Source of the DNA: Symsagittifera roscoffensis
Lineage: Eukaryota; Xenacoelomorpha; Acoela; Convolutidae
DNA length: 60,000 nt
Direction of reading: 5' to 3'
Assembly (NCBI RefSeq): GCF_963678635.1
Contig: NC_087062.1
Coordinates: 68,311,415-68,371,414 of the forward strand
The notes beneath the pieces are model-generated. The model had not been told where the DNA came from. It saw only the letters and a list, made by a program, of their open reading frames with translations, and made no database searches. This document shows, piece by piece, positions 1-11,350 of this stretch. The translations under genes were made by a program, and so were the position numbers. Each line of letters opens with the position of its first letter. Positions within the stretch are counted from its first letter, which is position 1.

Positions 1-780
1 ATTAATAATTGATTATAATCTCTTTTTGAAAACAAATATAATCATTTATAATACATTACAATCGATTATAATCGATTATTTCTGTCCAAATTTCTAACTT
101 ACGTATTTTGCAGAAAAAGCCATTATACTTGTTTATAATCCCTTTTGTTTGCCCATTTTGTCTTCGACCTTCCACCTGAATTGGTTATATTTTATATTTT
201 TCGTAGACTTTGCCTTATGAGAAAAATGGGAAAATTTTTTAACAGTTTTCAAATCAAATCAAATTCATAACGCTATTTTTTCATTTCTTCTTGATCATAG
301 TTGTTTCATGATGCAAAAATTAAGTTTTTTTGACCACCAAAATATCAGCACGCTTTTTCAGATTCATGATTTTAATAGAAGAGATATATTTCACCTACGG
401 CGGGATTCTTTCAACCAAAATTAAGAGATCTCTATGAAACTTTTGCTTTTTGGTAAAACTCCGTGTACAGATGAAGCAAAACTTGACAGGCAATCTCACT
501 TTTAGAGATATTTGACAAAAAAAAAAGATTTTAATCTATTTAATAGATTTTAAATGGTTATAAGGTATATAGTAGATTATACGGGATCATAAGAGATTTT
601 AGGAAAAATTATAATCAAATCTAATTGATTATATTTTTTTATAAAGTCACAAAAAACATTATCAATATAACGTTTTATAAATCACTTAAACATCTAAATT
701 TAGCGCTTATAACTAATTTTAATTTTGATAAAAGTACAATTATAATTGTAATATAATCAATTTTTTCTCTTTTTACTGAG
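1..780. repeat. AT-rich dispersed repeat, copy 1
   Basis: Very AT-rich sequence with repeated GATTATAATC-like words. Positions of about 130-510 align with 25870-26250 and 35480-35860, sharing for example GCCCATTTTGTCTTCGACCT and a following AAACTTT/GATGAG-type segment. This shows a dispersed repeat of at least 0.5 kb rather than chance composition. No open frame or terminal inverted repeat is visible, and the left edge lies outside the window. Confidence 0.6.
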
Positions 781-2050
781 TGCGGGTAACGCTTGAGGGG
801 CTATACAATCTATTCGCCTATAGTTCCAAAATGAATTGAGGAAAAGTATTCGCTGTGTTTGTTATGTTATTTAGCGCCAACATCCACATTCTGTACTTGG
901 CACAATGTGAAAAGAGAATTTTGCGAAAAGAAATCCAATTTTTTTTCCGTTTTTAAGAAAACTTTATCTATCTTTTTTTTCAATTGATGTTTTCAACAAC
1001 TGTTTCAAAGATGTTAAAGAGACGTCAGAAAATTTAAGGCCTCGTCCTGATACGGGCAGTCCTGTTGAATCTAGTAGGTATTGATTAATTTTTACATCTT
1101 GATTGTTTGATACTAGAACTGCTTCAAACAATTCCTTGACTTTTTTCTTTGCTATTCAGTATCCGATTCGAAGATTATTCGATAATTTTCAGATCTACAG
1201 ATATGTCACCTTTCTCTAACATATATAATTCAAAAAAGGATCGAATCCAATAATAAAATCGAATCAATAGAAATATCAAAATCTCAAAATTTGAATCTGA
1301 AGAAAAAAACCAAAAAAAAACATAAACGGAGAGTTGTATAAACTGTACAAAGAAAGCCATTTTTCTTAGATATATAAAAACCCATTGTCTCGACTAAATT
1401 GAGCATTAAAAAAGGATTGAAAGATCCATTCGAAGTTGATAAATAAACTTCCTCCGATTTTAAATCATTCACAATTAGATGACCAATTTACTGTAAGTGA
1501 ACCAAACAAGGATGAAAAACAAGTATAGCCGATTGATGCTCAATTAAAATCGAATTTGTCGACCGCACTGATTTGAGAAACAAAAGTTCAAAAATGAAGA
1601 AAAAAATCATTTTCCGTTCCAATTTTCTGTTATTTTTTTCAAGGGGCGATTAAATATGGTGAAAAGTGCTAAATTTAATGGATATCATAGCAAAAATAAC
1701 GATAAAATTTTAAGTTGATATGAATTGGAGGACAGAGTTTGTTCAAAATGTCTATTTTAATCTGAAATCGAAACATTTTAAACCAATGTTTCTCGTACTG
1801 ATAAAACAATCTAAAGGATACCTCATTTGACCCCCTATAAAATTTTTAAGGTAATCAAAGTTAAGAAAAAAACCACTCGATGCCATTGTTTTTCCCTTCA
1901 ATTTGTAAATTGGTCGGAAAAAGGTAGCAGATATTGCGCGAGAACGAAAAAAATGATATCGTTTTAATGCCTTTTTATAGCAAATACATTTTTGCCCTAA
2001 AACTTTATAAATTGTCAATCAAGCGTGGACCTTAAGTCAGAGCCTTATTC
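781..2050. other. No supported gene; AT-rich DNA
   Basis: AT-rich sequence with short overlapping open frames on the minus strand that have no recognisable content. The only feature supported is a short HINE-like 3' end at about 1026-1072, which has the CCTGATACGGGCAGTCCTGTT-type tail. Confidence 0.5.
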
Positions 2051-2452
2051 GCGGAACCGGTTGTTTGATTTTTGTTTGGCATATAAAGTACAAAAGGATA
2101 GATTTCGCTACTTGTAACATATCAATTATGGCAAATAAGCTTCGTTAAACCAATTTGGAACAATTTCTAAGACGGATTAATTCTCCGCTTACGCGTTAAT
2201 AGCGCGAAATACATCGCACGTTAATTGTCCTAAATTGGCCAAAATGGCAATCTTTAAACCCCCATAACCTTACGGAAAATGATCACAGGTGAAATATCTT
2301 TTAAAATTTAAGCTCAGGACAACAATACTTTTCGAGTGATATTTAAAAAGTCCGTCAAAAATGGCTAGTTAAAAAGTCGAAATTTGTCTGAAGAAAAAAA
2401 ACCCACCCCGAGCACAAATATTCCGTTACTTTCGTATCGAAAGTCGGAACAA
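2051..2452 (-). mobile_element. HINE-like element, 3' truncated
   Basis: Minus-strand copy of the ~535-bp dispersed family seen at 6090-6623. Its 5' end (TTGTTCCGACTTTCG) is at 2452. The body motifs follow in the usual order: a GTGCTCGGGGTGGG segment, GCTAGTTAAAAAG, TGATCACAGGTGAAATATC, GCCAAAATGGC and TAGCGCGAAATA. The 3' quarter with subterminal repeat and hairpin is missing. The sequence instead runs into a 29-bp segment (2051-2079) that recurs inverted at 59686-59714. Confidence 0.75.
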
Positions 2453-3326
2453 TAATTTCCCACTGCTCCTGTTAGAGCAGAAGTTTTTTTCGGAATCCAA
2501 ATAACAATCTAAAGTGTATCTCCTTTAGCAACTCTTCATTCCTATCTGAGAATGATAGTTCAATGTTGATCTACGGGCTGCGGGATGTGATAAAAAGGAT
2601 GAAAGATTTTTGTATAAATTTTAAGTATATAGTTTTTTGTCATGATTATTGTTCCGACAGAAAGTTTATGCCAGTGATGGTTTTTTATTCAGTCAATTAT
2701 CGACTGTTTAACAAAACACTTAAGCGGTAAATTTTTATAACTTCCGAAATATACTCCGAAATATACTTCCGAAATAGAACTTTAAAATATCAACTGTGAT
2801 TGTTTTTCGTAAATTTATGGAGTTTGAAAATGGATATTTTGACCAGTTTACAATAATTAATGCGCGATATGTTTTTTTTAGCACGCGTAAGCTGCGGATT
2901 TAATCAATCCAAAAAAGATTGAGTCAACTCAGTTTGTCATAGTTTATGGTTACGAAATACTTTTATGGTCGTACGTGGCTTAGCTTGGATAAAGAAATCT
3001 TTTATTTCTACTGTGTTACAGTTTTTAACTAACCACACCTTAATTGCCCTTAAAAGGCAGTCGGAACAATCAAATCTTCATCCTAATTTATGAGCAGTCT
3101 TGTTGGATTTCCAGCATTATCATGTAATGGGATGTCATTGTAGAAACTCTCAGCCAAGTGTTTCTAAAGGGCATAATCAGCTGTAAGCAAAACTTTGCAA
3201 ACATTTTCATTTTTTACGTAATTTGGTCGTATTAAATCTATATACGACTCAAATATTAATAATTTTAAGCAGATTTTATCTGCCTGAAACTCATAATTTG
3301 TCAATTTTTTCAACCGAAAACTATCC

Positions 3327-3385
3327 ACGACCTATAAAAAGGCAGCCCAAATCCTCAAGGTTTTGCCCTGATACGATTAGTTTTG
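3327..3385 (+). mobile_element. HINE-like 3'-end fragment
   Basis: Contains the family's 3' end signature: AAAAAGGCAG, a decayed hairpin around GGTTTTGCCC, then the TGATACGATTAGTTTTG tail. The rest of the element is not recognisable upstream. Confidence 0.6.
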
Positions 3386-3472
3386 TTGTGTCTCTCAGCC
3401 TGATGTTACGAAGTAAAGCATGAAGAACTAACCGGATCACAATAGTTAGTTTGTTCAACATGCGATGTTTTA

Positions 3473-3922
3473 TTGTATTACGACAACGCTAAAACAGTTT
3501 TTCAAAATCAAATTTTAACTCCCCATCCTCATATTTTCAAAAAATATATGTGGGGAACTGAAAGTAGCTTTTTATTCTACGGTGCAATAAAACTCGCGAC
3601 GAACAACTCAACGGTTGTTACGCATTTCTTTAAAATTAAATTGCCTCCTATAAACAACTTTAAAAAACTTCATATTTTTTGTCCAAAATGTCTCGCTGGG
3701 GATAAAGGAAGTGAATTAGGTTTAAAATTGACTCAGTTCTCAATTTTAAAAAAAAACTGTAAACTTGAGGCATTTCCGAATGAAAACTCAATGTTGCCAA
3801 AATCATCAACTTACGGATTTTTTATTTATCGACAGTTCCAGAAGTTTAATCTTCAAGTGGCCGTTTTCAGTGATCTGAGCCAGCAATCAACAACTGGACC
3901 GGGCTGGACTAGAATTGAATAA
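3473..3922 (+). CDS. Uncharacterised 149-codon open frame
   Basis: One of the longest open frames in the window. It has no ATG at its left edge: the frame is open from just after a TAG near 3450, and the first methionine is in the YMWGTES segment. A run of about 155 sense codons is unlikely by chance at this base composition, so it may be a relic exon or a piece of a mobile-element protein. The product has a CPKC motif near the middle and no evident membrane segment, signal peptide or known domain. It lies between HINE-like fragments, and the DNA just to its right belongs to a repeat also found at 6840. I do not recognise it. It could equally be fortuitous. Confidence 0.2.
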   Translation: MYYDNAKTVFQNQILTPHPHIFKKYMWGTESSFLFYGAIKLATNNSTVVTHFFKIKLPPINNFKKLHIFCPKCLAGDKGSELGLKLTQFSILKKNCKLEAFPNENSMLPKSSTYGFFIYRQFQKFNLQVAVFSDLSQQSTTGPGWTRIE

Positions 3923-3959
3923 TCAAATGTACCACGCTGGTCAAGGAAGTTGAAACATA

Positions 3960-4370
3960 CTTGAAATCGGTCAAACAAAGTCGAACACTTTTTTTAATGT
4001 CAACATTGGATGTTTTTTTTGAACATTTCAGATAAAAAATCTCTTCAATCATGTAGCAAAAGATCTGATGCCAGAAAACTCGAGGAGATAAAAAAAACAC
4101 GACTTTTTGTTCCTTTGGAAGTTAAGACAAGATCTTACTTATCATGGTGCAGCCCAGAAAACTCATGCTTCCTTTTGAAATGCCTATCTCTTTGATGAAG
4201 CAATAAATTTTTACGGATTTTTTTTTAAAGATCTTCTCTCTTCATAGAACTCTAGAATTGGATTAATTCGGCGCTGAGACTACGCGTTAATAGAAAACTA
4301 ATGAACTCGACCAAAACAATTGTCCCACAGCCAACTCGGCGGCAACTTTCAAATCTCTACTAAAGTTTTT
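3960..4370 (+). repeat. Repeat segment paralogous to 6840-7332
   Basis: Aligns with 6840-7332: both contain a GTCAACrTTGGATGTT start, ACATTTyAGATrAAAAAT, CTCGAGrAGA, GCAGCCCAGA and an AATTCGGCGyTGAGAC segment followed by GTTAATAGAAAACTA. Each copy leads directly into a HINE-like 5' end, so segment and element travel or were duplicated together. Confidence 0.65.
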
Positions 4371-4734
4371 TTCGTTCCAACTTTTGAAAAAAGTGAGGAA
4401 TATATATGCTCGCGGTTTTTTTTAGTCAGACCAATTTCACAAAACTATTCGCTCCTTCGGGGGATCAATCCCTTGAGCTGCATAGGCCCGGCCGGGTTTG
4501 CTCTACACTATTATAGTATCCTGCCACAATTCTGTCTGAAAAGCTCATTTTATATTTTACACATGGCGAAATATCCCGCACAAAATCGAATTAAGGCAAG
4601 CTAATTAGTTTATTAGTGCGATACACCTAAAAGTCATAGTTTTTCCTTTGATTTACCAAAAATTCTTCGAGAGCTATAAAAGGACAGTCGGAACAATCTG
4701 TGGTTTGGGTTTTGCCCTGATACGAGTAATCATT
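4371..4734 (+). mobile_element. HINE-like element, internally deleted
   Basis: The 5' end (GTTCCAACTTTTGAAAAAAG) and 3' end (GACAGTCGGAACAATC, hairpin GGGTTTTGCCC, TGATACGAG) are both present. At about 365 bp it is shorter than the ~535-bp copies and the middle is diverged. Confidence 0.65.
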
Positions 4735-6089
4735 TTATTTTTTTCCTGAGATTTTCTGCAATGAATGTGTCGGAATCTTTCTTGCAAAATGCCAAACAAC
4801 CATATGATCTTATTTTTTAGTTGAATGAGTCAATTAATACAGAAAACTTTTTTCACGATAAAGATAAAATTTAAAATTTACCAAAATGTTGAGTTGAAAT
4901 TGAAGTCAAAAATTGAATCAGCAAGCAGTCTCAAATAAATCAAAATCGCAATGGCTGCAGATTTTGGCCAAGATTTACAAATAAAAAAATTATCAATCTA
5001 AACAATCTTAACTTAATTTATAACTCGGGGATAATAAATCCTAAATTTCATTCGAAACTGAGACGGGATCTACTCAATAATAGCTGGGATAAACGTCAGA
5101 CTTTATTTATTGTATAAAATTGACCGCCACTTTTAGGTTCCAAGGAAAGCTTTGAAGTTTTTGGAGTGTGCCGCGCACTTGGTATAATAATCAAGAAGAA
5201 AGTTATCTGCCAGGCATAATAATTTGTTTATTTATTTGTTCTTTTTCACACTCGGAATGACAAGTAATTTAAATCAAAAACCGTCTAGTGATTTTTCCGA
5301 TTAAGCGCCACCTATCGCAAATTTTTCCTCAATATATTCCAAGTAAGTTTTGCTTTTAGAGGCAGTATTGCATATTCATGAAAAAAAAATAGAAAATTGT
5401 TTGAAAGGACTAATAGAGAAGACACTTACCAACTGTTACTGCTGGAACTTCAACAGTCTAGAAAGCTTCAACATTCGGTTTTACTTGACAAACAACGATC
5501 TTTCTGACATGTGCGCATCTTCAAACATGAAAATGTCTCAGTAGATATTGGTAACTAGATCAGGAGAAAAATCCGATTTGTGAGGAAAGAAAAACCGTTG
5601 AACAAAATTTGTAAAACGTAGACTGCAAAATCCGAAGGCGGGCCTGAACATGTCTTTATTTGGATCTTGTTAACTATGAGCTCCCCTTTTGCAGGGGGGG
5701 GGGGGAGCTACTTCGTGCAGGGGGGGGGGGAGGTAAGGTACAAAATTGGGATATGCTTAACAGTTCAATTTTTCCCTTTTAGGGGGGCCAATTCGTTACA
5801 AGATACTATAGGGGAGCATATAGTTGACACGATCCCTTCTTTTTTGTCGATGCAGTTATCCCATCAGGACAATTCTGTAAGGAATTATCACCATGTGTTG
5901 TCCAAACTGAACTGTTTTCCAGTCGCTGGTAATAAAAATTTCAATTTCTTTCAGCCACTGGATGTGATGCTTGTCATAATTACTTTCACAAAGCATCAAA
6001 GAAACGCCAAAATTTGAGAGTGATTGGAAAATGGCACAAGTTTGAAGTGCATTCCAGTTTTACTTCCTCTGCAGGAGAATGCGCCTTTA
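4735..6089. other. No supported gene; two G-tracts
   Basis: AT-rich DNA without recognisable coding sequence. Two G-runs of about a dozen bases at 5694-5706 and 5720-5731 each follow GCAG and precede AG, a short local duplication. Open frames at 5350-5544 and 5667-6017 have no recognisable content; the latter's glycine runs come from the G-tracts. Confidence 0.5.
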
Positions 6090-6623
6090 TTGTTCCGACT
6101 TTCGATACGAAAGTAACGGAATATTTGTGCTCGGGGTGGGTTTTTTTTTCTTCAGACAAATTTCGACTTTTTAACTAGCCATTTTTGACTGAATTTTTTT
6201 ATATCATTCAAAAGGTATTGTTATCCTGAGCTTAAATTTGAAAAGATACTTCACCTGTGATCATTTTTCGTAAAGTTATGAGGGTTTAAAGATTGCCATT
6301 TTGGCCATTTTGGCCAATTTGGGACAATTAACAAGCGATATATTTCGCGCTATTAATGCGTAAGCGGAGATATAATCCGTCTCAAGAAATCGTTCCAAAA
6401 TGGTTGAAAGAAGCTTATTTGCCATAATTGATTTGTTACAAGTAGCAAAATCTATCATTTTGTACTTTATATGGCGTGTGGGGGGATATTTTTTATTTAA
6501 AAAATTTCAAATTTTTGAAAAAAAATTTAATTTTAATTTATTACATTTAATTTTTTTACTGCTCAATAAACCTGAAAAGGCAGTCGGAACATTCAGGGTT
6601 TCGCCTTGATACGAGCAGTCTTG
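6090..6623 (+). mobile_element. HINE-like element, full-length reference copy (534 bp)
   Basis: Complete copy of the dispersed family. It starts TTGTTCCGACTTTCGATACG. The 3' end carries the inverted subterminal motif CAGTCGGAAC, then a stem-loop (TCAGG...CCTTGA around TTTCG), then the terminal ATACGAGCAGTCTTG. Similar copies lie in both orientations across the window. No protein is encoded. Subterminal inverted repeats plus a short 3' hairpin resemble Helentron-associated elements such as DINE-1; that class assignment is an inference. The length matches the copy at 51214-51748, whose edges are fixed by an empty site. Confidence 0.8.
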
Positions 6624-6754
6624 TTATTTTAAAGATTCTGAAGTGTAAAGGCTGCTATTACTATTTTTCACTGGCCATAAATTGTCGATCAAATTTGTCG
6701 GGTAAATAACTTTTCATTCAAGACAACGCTGAGTTCGTTATTGAATCTACAATA

Positions 6755-6780
6755 TGTATATATATTTATATAGATACATA

Positions 6781-6837
<57 letters not shown>
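6755..6837. repeat. TA microsatellite
   Basis: Nearly uninterrupted TA dinucleotide run with a few TTTA and GATA interruptions at its left side. Open frames across it encode only alternating Tyr-Ile and are artefacts. Confidence 0.95.
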
Positions 6838-6839
<2 letters not shown>

Positions 6840-6840
<1 letters not shown>

Positions 6841-7332
6841 AGAAAAAAACAGATAAAGTCAACGTTGGATGTTCTTTTGAACATTTTAGATGAAAAATAT
6901 CTTCAATCATTATCGTTCTCGCAGAAGACTTGATGTGAAACTCGAGAAGACATGAAAAAAAAACGACTTTCTGTTCCGATAAAAAGTTAAGGCTAGACTT
7001 TATTTATCAGAGCGCAGCCCAGATAATTCATGCTTCCATGCAACGTGCCAGTCTGTTTGATGAAGCAAAAAGTTTTGACAAAAGTTTTTTCGTAGTTTTT
7101 GTTAATCATCCTCACTTCGTGTAACTCTATGTAAAAAGTGGAAAAATTGCGTCTATGTAGACATCATTTCAAAATATTTCACGTTGCCCCAAAATATTCA
7201 CGTTGCCCCAATAATTTCTGAGTTGGACTAATTCGGCGTTGAGACACCACGTTAATAGAAAACTAGAGAGCTCTAGCAAAACAATTGTCCTAAAGCAAAA
7301 ATGGAAACCTTCAAATCTCCAGAACCGTTTTT
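6840..7332 (+). repeat. Repeat segment paralogous to 3960-4370
   Basis: Second copy of the segment described at 3960, again ending at a HINE-like 5' end. About 60 bp around 7140-7205 includes a short local duplication of ATATTTCACGTTGCCCC / ATATTCACGTTGCCCC. Confidence 0.65.
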
Positions 7333-7879
7333 TTGTTCCAACATTCGAAGAAAGTGACGGAATAATTGTGCTCGGGTAGGTTTTTTTTTCTCCAGACAAG
7401 TTTTGACGAAGTTATCCAGGAATATTGACGAAACTTTTTTATATTAGCCAAAACGAAAGGTGTAGTTGGCATGAGCTCAACTTTAAAGAGATATTCACTT
7501 GTGATTGTTTTTTGCAAAGACATTAGGGTTTAAATAATTAAAATATGGCTAATTTGTGCCAATGAACGTGCGATAAATTTCGCGCTATAAAGGCGTCAGC
7601 GGAGGTTTTACCCCTTTTACCGGCTATTTGATATAACTGCTCTGTTGCAGGCTTTTTGACGCAAAAACATGAAGCAAGCTATTTGACCTCATTGCTATGC
7701 TATTAGGAGGGAATTCTGTCCTTTTGTACTTTATATGCGTGTGGGAAGATGATTTTAAAAATAAAAAAAAAATCTCATTTTCTTTAAAACTCATACTTTT
7801 TGTTGAAGCGCACACTGCTCCATAGATCTCAAAAAGCAATCGGATCAATTAGGGTTTTGCCCTGATACGAGATGAATTG
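7333..7879 (+). mobile_element. HINE-like element
   Basis: Near full-length copy. The 5' end is TTGTTCCAACATTCGAAGAA, followed by GTGCTCGGGTAGG, TTCGCGCTATAAAGGCGT, TTTTGTACTTTATATGCGTG and a 3' hairpin AGGGTTTTGCCCT with TGATACGAG. The subterminal motif has decayed to CAATCGGATCAAT. Confidence 0.75.
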
Positions 7880-8204
7880 TTTCTTTTTCAGCCCAAATTA
7901 ATTTTTTTTGCAAAAAACATAACAATGTTGCCAAAAAACGCAATTTAAAATGTTAAAACTTTTTAATTGACATTATTAGAAAACATTTTAAAAAAAGAAA
8001 GAGAAACCTAAATTATTTTTAAAAAAACATTTAAAGAAATTATTTGATAAAATTTTCAAAAAAAAAACTGAAAAAAATTCAAACACCTTTTTAAAGGTAT
8101 ATTTTTTTGAAAAATATCCCCGTCCACGCTATGTATAGTACAAAGTGATAAATTTTGCATGAAGCAAAGTACTAAATAGACCAAAGAGAAGTCTCAATCT
8201 CATG

Positions 8205-8515
8205 TGAAACGATTTCTAACACCGATTAAATCTCCGCCTAGTTGATAATAACATGAAATATATCGCGCGTTAATTGCCCCCAATCGGCCACATTGGCAAT
8301 CTTTCATCCCCATAAAAATTCTGCAGCATTTAATCCCCCACGAAAATAATCTCAGGTGAAATATATCTTTTTAATTTTGAGCTCAGGACAACAACACCTT
8401 TCAAATGACAAAAGAAATTATGTCGAAAACTGCTTGTTAAAAAATTGATTTTTGCCTGGAGAAAAAAAGAAATCACGCTCAAATTTACTGTCACTTTCTT
8501 TGAAAGTCGGAACAA
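8205..8515 (-). mobile_element. HINE-like element, 3' truncated
   Basis: The 5' end (TTGTTCCGACTTTCAAAG on the minus strand) is at 8515. The body extends to the GAAACGATTTCTAACACCG segment near 8205; the hairpin-bearing 3' end is not found. Confidence 0.7.
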
Positions 8516-8886
8516 AAACAATCACTTGTTCAAACTGCTTTGAATTGAGATGAAATAAAAACAAAACAAGATTAATCTTCGTAAAACTATGGGTTTCAAA
8601 AAAAAACCAATCTTGCCAATTAAGAATAATTTATTCAAAATGTCTAATAACGCATAGCAACGGCTGCAAATTACTAATTTCAAGTTTTATTGAAGCCTGC
8701 TAATTGTTTTGACATTGAAAGGTAGTGAGGAAAATTTTTGCTTGGAGTCGTTTTAATTAGGAGCAATTTCTACAACTGCCTCCCCCCCCCCCTAAATTCT
8801 GGTTGCCAAAATTTTCCAAAGTGTCCCAAACTTTTCCATAATTTTACGTCATCCATTTTCGACCCACCAACCTCAAAACAAAAATT

Positions 8887-8945
8887 TTTTAAAGGCGCCT
8901 TTGGCGCCAAAAAAAAAGTTATTTTAAGGGAGAGCGCGCCCCAAA
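8887..8945 (+). mobile_element. hAT-like MITE fragment
   Basis: Short piece matching the interior of the 32055-32449 MITE: AAAGGCGCCTTTGGCGCC, an AT stretch, then GGGAGAGCGCGCCCC. A C-tract at 8780 may be the decayed left end. Confidence 0.5.
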
Positions 8946-8988
8946 CAATAAACGCTTAGAAACTACGCCCGATGTAACACTTTATTTT

Positions 8989-9032
8989 ATCTCAAGTCTG
9001 AAACACTCAAGTCTAAAACACTCAAGTTAGGA
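8989..9032. repeat. Short tandem repeat
   Basis: Three imperfect consecutive copies of a CTCAAGTCTGAAACA-like unit of about 14 bp. Confidence 0.7.
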
Positions 9033-9590
9033 AACAAATTATATTCATTGTATTGATCAAACATACAATTTTAAACCCGAATATGATTACACAATTTGAA
9101 ATCTATAGTTTATACAATTTCTATAACTGTTTCTTGATTGATCTTTGAGACCATTTTTCATTGGCTATAGAAGTTCAGTCAGCAATTAAACTGCATTTTT
9201 TTATTATTGCAAATTTCCAAACGGATCTAGATGCGCGTTTTAAGTCCAAAATTTTGCAATTGATTTTTTGAGTGTTTTTGCGACGAGACTTGCCCAGCTC
9301 CAGACTTTGGCAATCAATGTCCTTCTTGACTTATGCGACCAGTGCTGAGACGCTGCAATCGGTGCGAGCAAGGAAATTGTTCGATCCTACATGTAGAGGC
9401 GCGACCATTGCTGGCTTTTTGTCCTATTTTTGCGACTGAAAAAGTTCTGTCCCAACTTTTACTACGATTCGACACAGGGCGACACTCGCGCGGTTTTCGC
9501 AACCTTCATGACTAATTATGACACAGATTTCTTTCAAATTTGTAAATTTTACGTGTTTGATTTCATGCAGGTCGATCTTTTTTTATCTTC
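9033..9590. other. No supported gene; local GC-richer patch
   Basis: Mostly AT-rich. At 9310-9510 base composition becomes markedly more GC-rich and both strands are open over about 60 codons in overlapping frames. This could be a coding relic, but neither translation is recognisable. Confidence 0.4.
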
Positions 9591-10280
9591 TTGAAAGTAC
9601 GAGGCTTAACTAGATAGCCAACCCATTTGGTGTCTGTAGGTCAGTGGAACCCGGAAACAACTCTTTATCCAAGTTTCAAAATGTAAATGAATTCCACTAA
9701 TGAAATTTCCGCGGATTCGATGCACAAACGCTGTCAGCACATAACGTAAATTCGATGCATAACGTAAATGCATAACGTAAATGCTGTCAGCACAATTGTT
9801 TTCTCTCGGATTCAGAAAAAAACGAATATAGCTAGTTGATCTTGATTCCGCAATTGCATGTGGTCTCCGCAAAATTTTACTTAATTCCGCAGAAGTAAGT
9901 GGAAACTGCAGATTTGTAAGCGGAATCCGCGAATGATAGGGGATTCTGTAATTTTGTTATTCGAACTGACTTGAACCAGTATTTGCGTATGAACAATTAA
10001 AATTTAAAAAAACTAGAGCCAGAGTTATTATTTAACGAGTGTGGTAACCAAAAGCGAGGAGTTGGCAATAGTCAGCGGAATCTACGAACGATTTCTATTT
10101 CATTTTTTCACTAAATCGATAGATGTGCCCTTTTGTGAGCAATTTCCCAGCAAACGTTTTTTGGGATCACACCACCGAATAAAATAACTATTTGGGATTG
10201 GTGGAATGAGAAACACAGTGCGCAACGCTTCGCCCAATAAAAATCAATAATTGGGATTAGTGGGTTGAGAGTGATTTTCA
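9591..10280 (+). mobile_element. TIR element with GCGGATTCCGC repeats, left part
   Basis: Homologous to the left half of the 1.32-kb element at 58026-59349. It has a TACGAGGCTTAACT left end, GTGTCTGTAGG, CATAACGTAAATGCTGTCAGCAC, ATAGCTAGTTG, repeated GATTCCGCA words with TGTAAGTGG spacers, GTATGAACAATTAAA, and ACACCACCGAATAA followed by TATTTGGGATT. The right half is absent. A local triplication of GCATAACGTAAAT is present at about 9740-9785. No coding capacity is seen, so it would be non-autonomous. Confidence 0.65.
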
Positions 10281-10640
10281 ATCATTTCGGCAGTAATGAG
10301 ACGAGGTTGATTTCAAATCACAGTCAAGAGCGTTTATTGGAAATCGGGCAGTTTGATGGACGGCTGAATTATTGGTCGGTATTATTTGAGATGAAAAGAG
10401 AAAATTTTCAAATGATAGTGAGCAGCTTTACTGGAGAAGAGTCCAATTTATGGAAAGCTGATTTAAAGGGCGGCATTATTTTAGATAACTTGGAAGCGAT
10501 TTGGGAGTTTTGAGTTGATCTTATTTCAAAGTTCATCAGAAAAACAAACATCACTGAGATGGGAGTGAAATCGGAGTGAGTTGGGAGTTTGAGTTGATTT
10601 AACTTTATCAATCATTAAAAGAAAAACATCAATTTCGACC
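10281..10640. other. Junction region with imperfect tandem repeat
   Basis: Between the TIR element and the gypsy relic. TTGGGAGTTTTGAGTTGAT at about 10499 recurs as TTGGGAGTTTGAGTTGAT at about 10580, each followed by similar AAAAACAAACATCA / GAAAAACATCA sequence. An 82-codon open frame at 10265-10513 is unrecognised. I cannot find a 5' LTR here. Confidence 0.4.
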
Positions 10641-10739
10641 GACACAAGTTCCTAAATAGGAGACAACAAGATCGGTAAGTTCTTGAACAGCTCTAGGAAG
10701 ACCTTAGAGAAATGACATAGAAGCTTGGTATATCCAGTG

Positions 10740-11130
10740 GAGCAAAGAATGGATTTGCAACATCTTCATCAACAACATGAGAAACTATGATATCCAAAGA
10801 AGGTTGTTAACCGAGACGCTCGCACCACTGATGCAACTAACCTAGCCTTAGTAGACAAGAAGGGATGTTCTGACTACCTCAAAATGACAAATATCACGAA
10901 ACCTCAAAAACAGCTATTGAACTTCAATCGGAATCCCAACAAGGAAGAGAAACTACCATCCACCTTGAACGACAGAACTCATGCATGAAAAGCGGTGAGA
11001 AAGTTTTCAAAAAAACATTCGGCAGTTTGAATAGCATAGGTCGAACATTGTACATCTTTTAGTTATAAGGGTCATTTAAGGAAGAACTGTAAATTCAGAA
11101 GAAAAAATGTTATTGTTGCCGCTATTTTTT
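10740..11130 (+). pseudogene. gag relic (capsid end and zinc knuckle)
   Basis: Gag packages retrotransposon RNA. A frame starting at 10777 reads NYDIQRRLLTETLAPL, resembling the C-terminal capsid region of Ty3/gypsy Gag. At 11049-11090 another frame reads CTSFSYKGHLRKNC, which has the CX2CX4HX4C spacing of a retroviral zinc knuckle with the second Cys replaced by Phe. A basic stretch follows. Stops interrupt all frames, including one four codons before the knuckle. Downstream lies the protease piece. Confidence rests on the knuckle spacing and position; the capsid match is weaker. Confidence 0.6.
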
Positions 11131-11350
11131 TTCTGTGAAAAGCAGTGTGCATTCTCCAATTCAGCAATCTCCAAAAGTTTTTCCGTTGAAAATCCGAAGG
11201 CAAATTGTGATGTGATTAACGCATGGACAAAAGCTAGCCGTAGCAAAAACGACGACTATTCACTTTTTATTGGCAAAGTAATTTTTTTTCGCGTGAAAAG
11301 AACTGAAAAACTGTCTAAAGATGGGCGTGGGAAAGGAGAACCTTGTACAT

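Noticed and set aside
6689-6910. Open frame of alternating Tyr and Ile
   Set aside because: Translation of the TA microsatellite only.
10265-10513. 82-codon open frame as a gag N-terminus
   Set aside because: It is in a plausible place, but the residues give no convincing match and it starts within DNA related to the TIR element.
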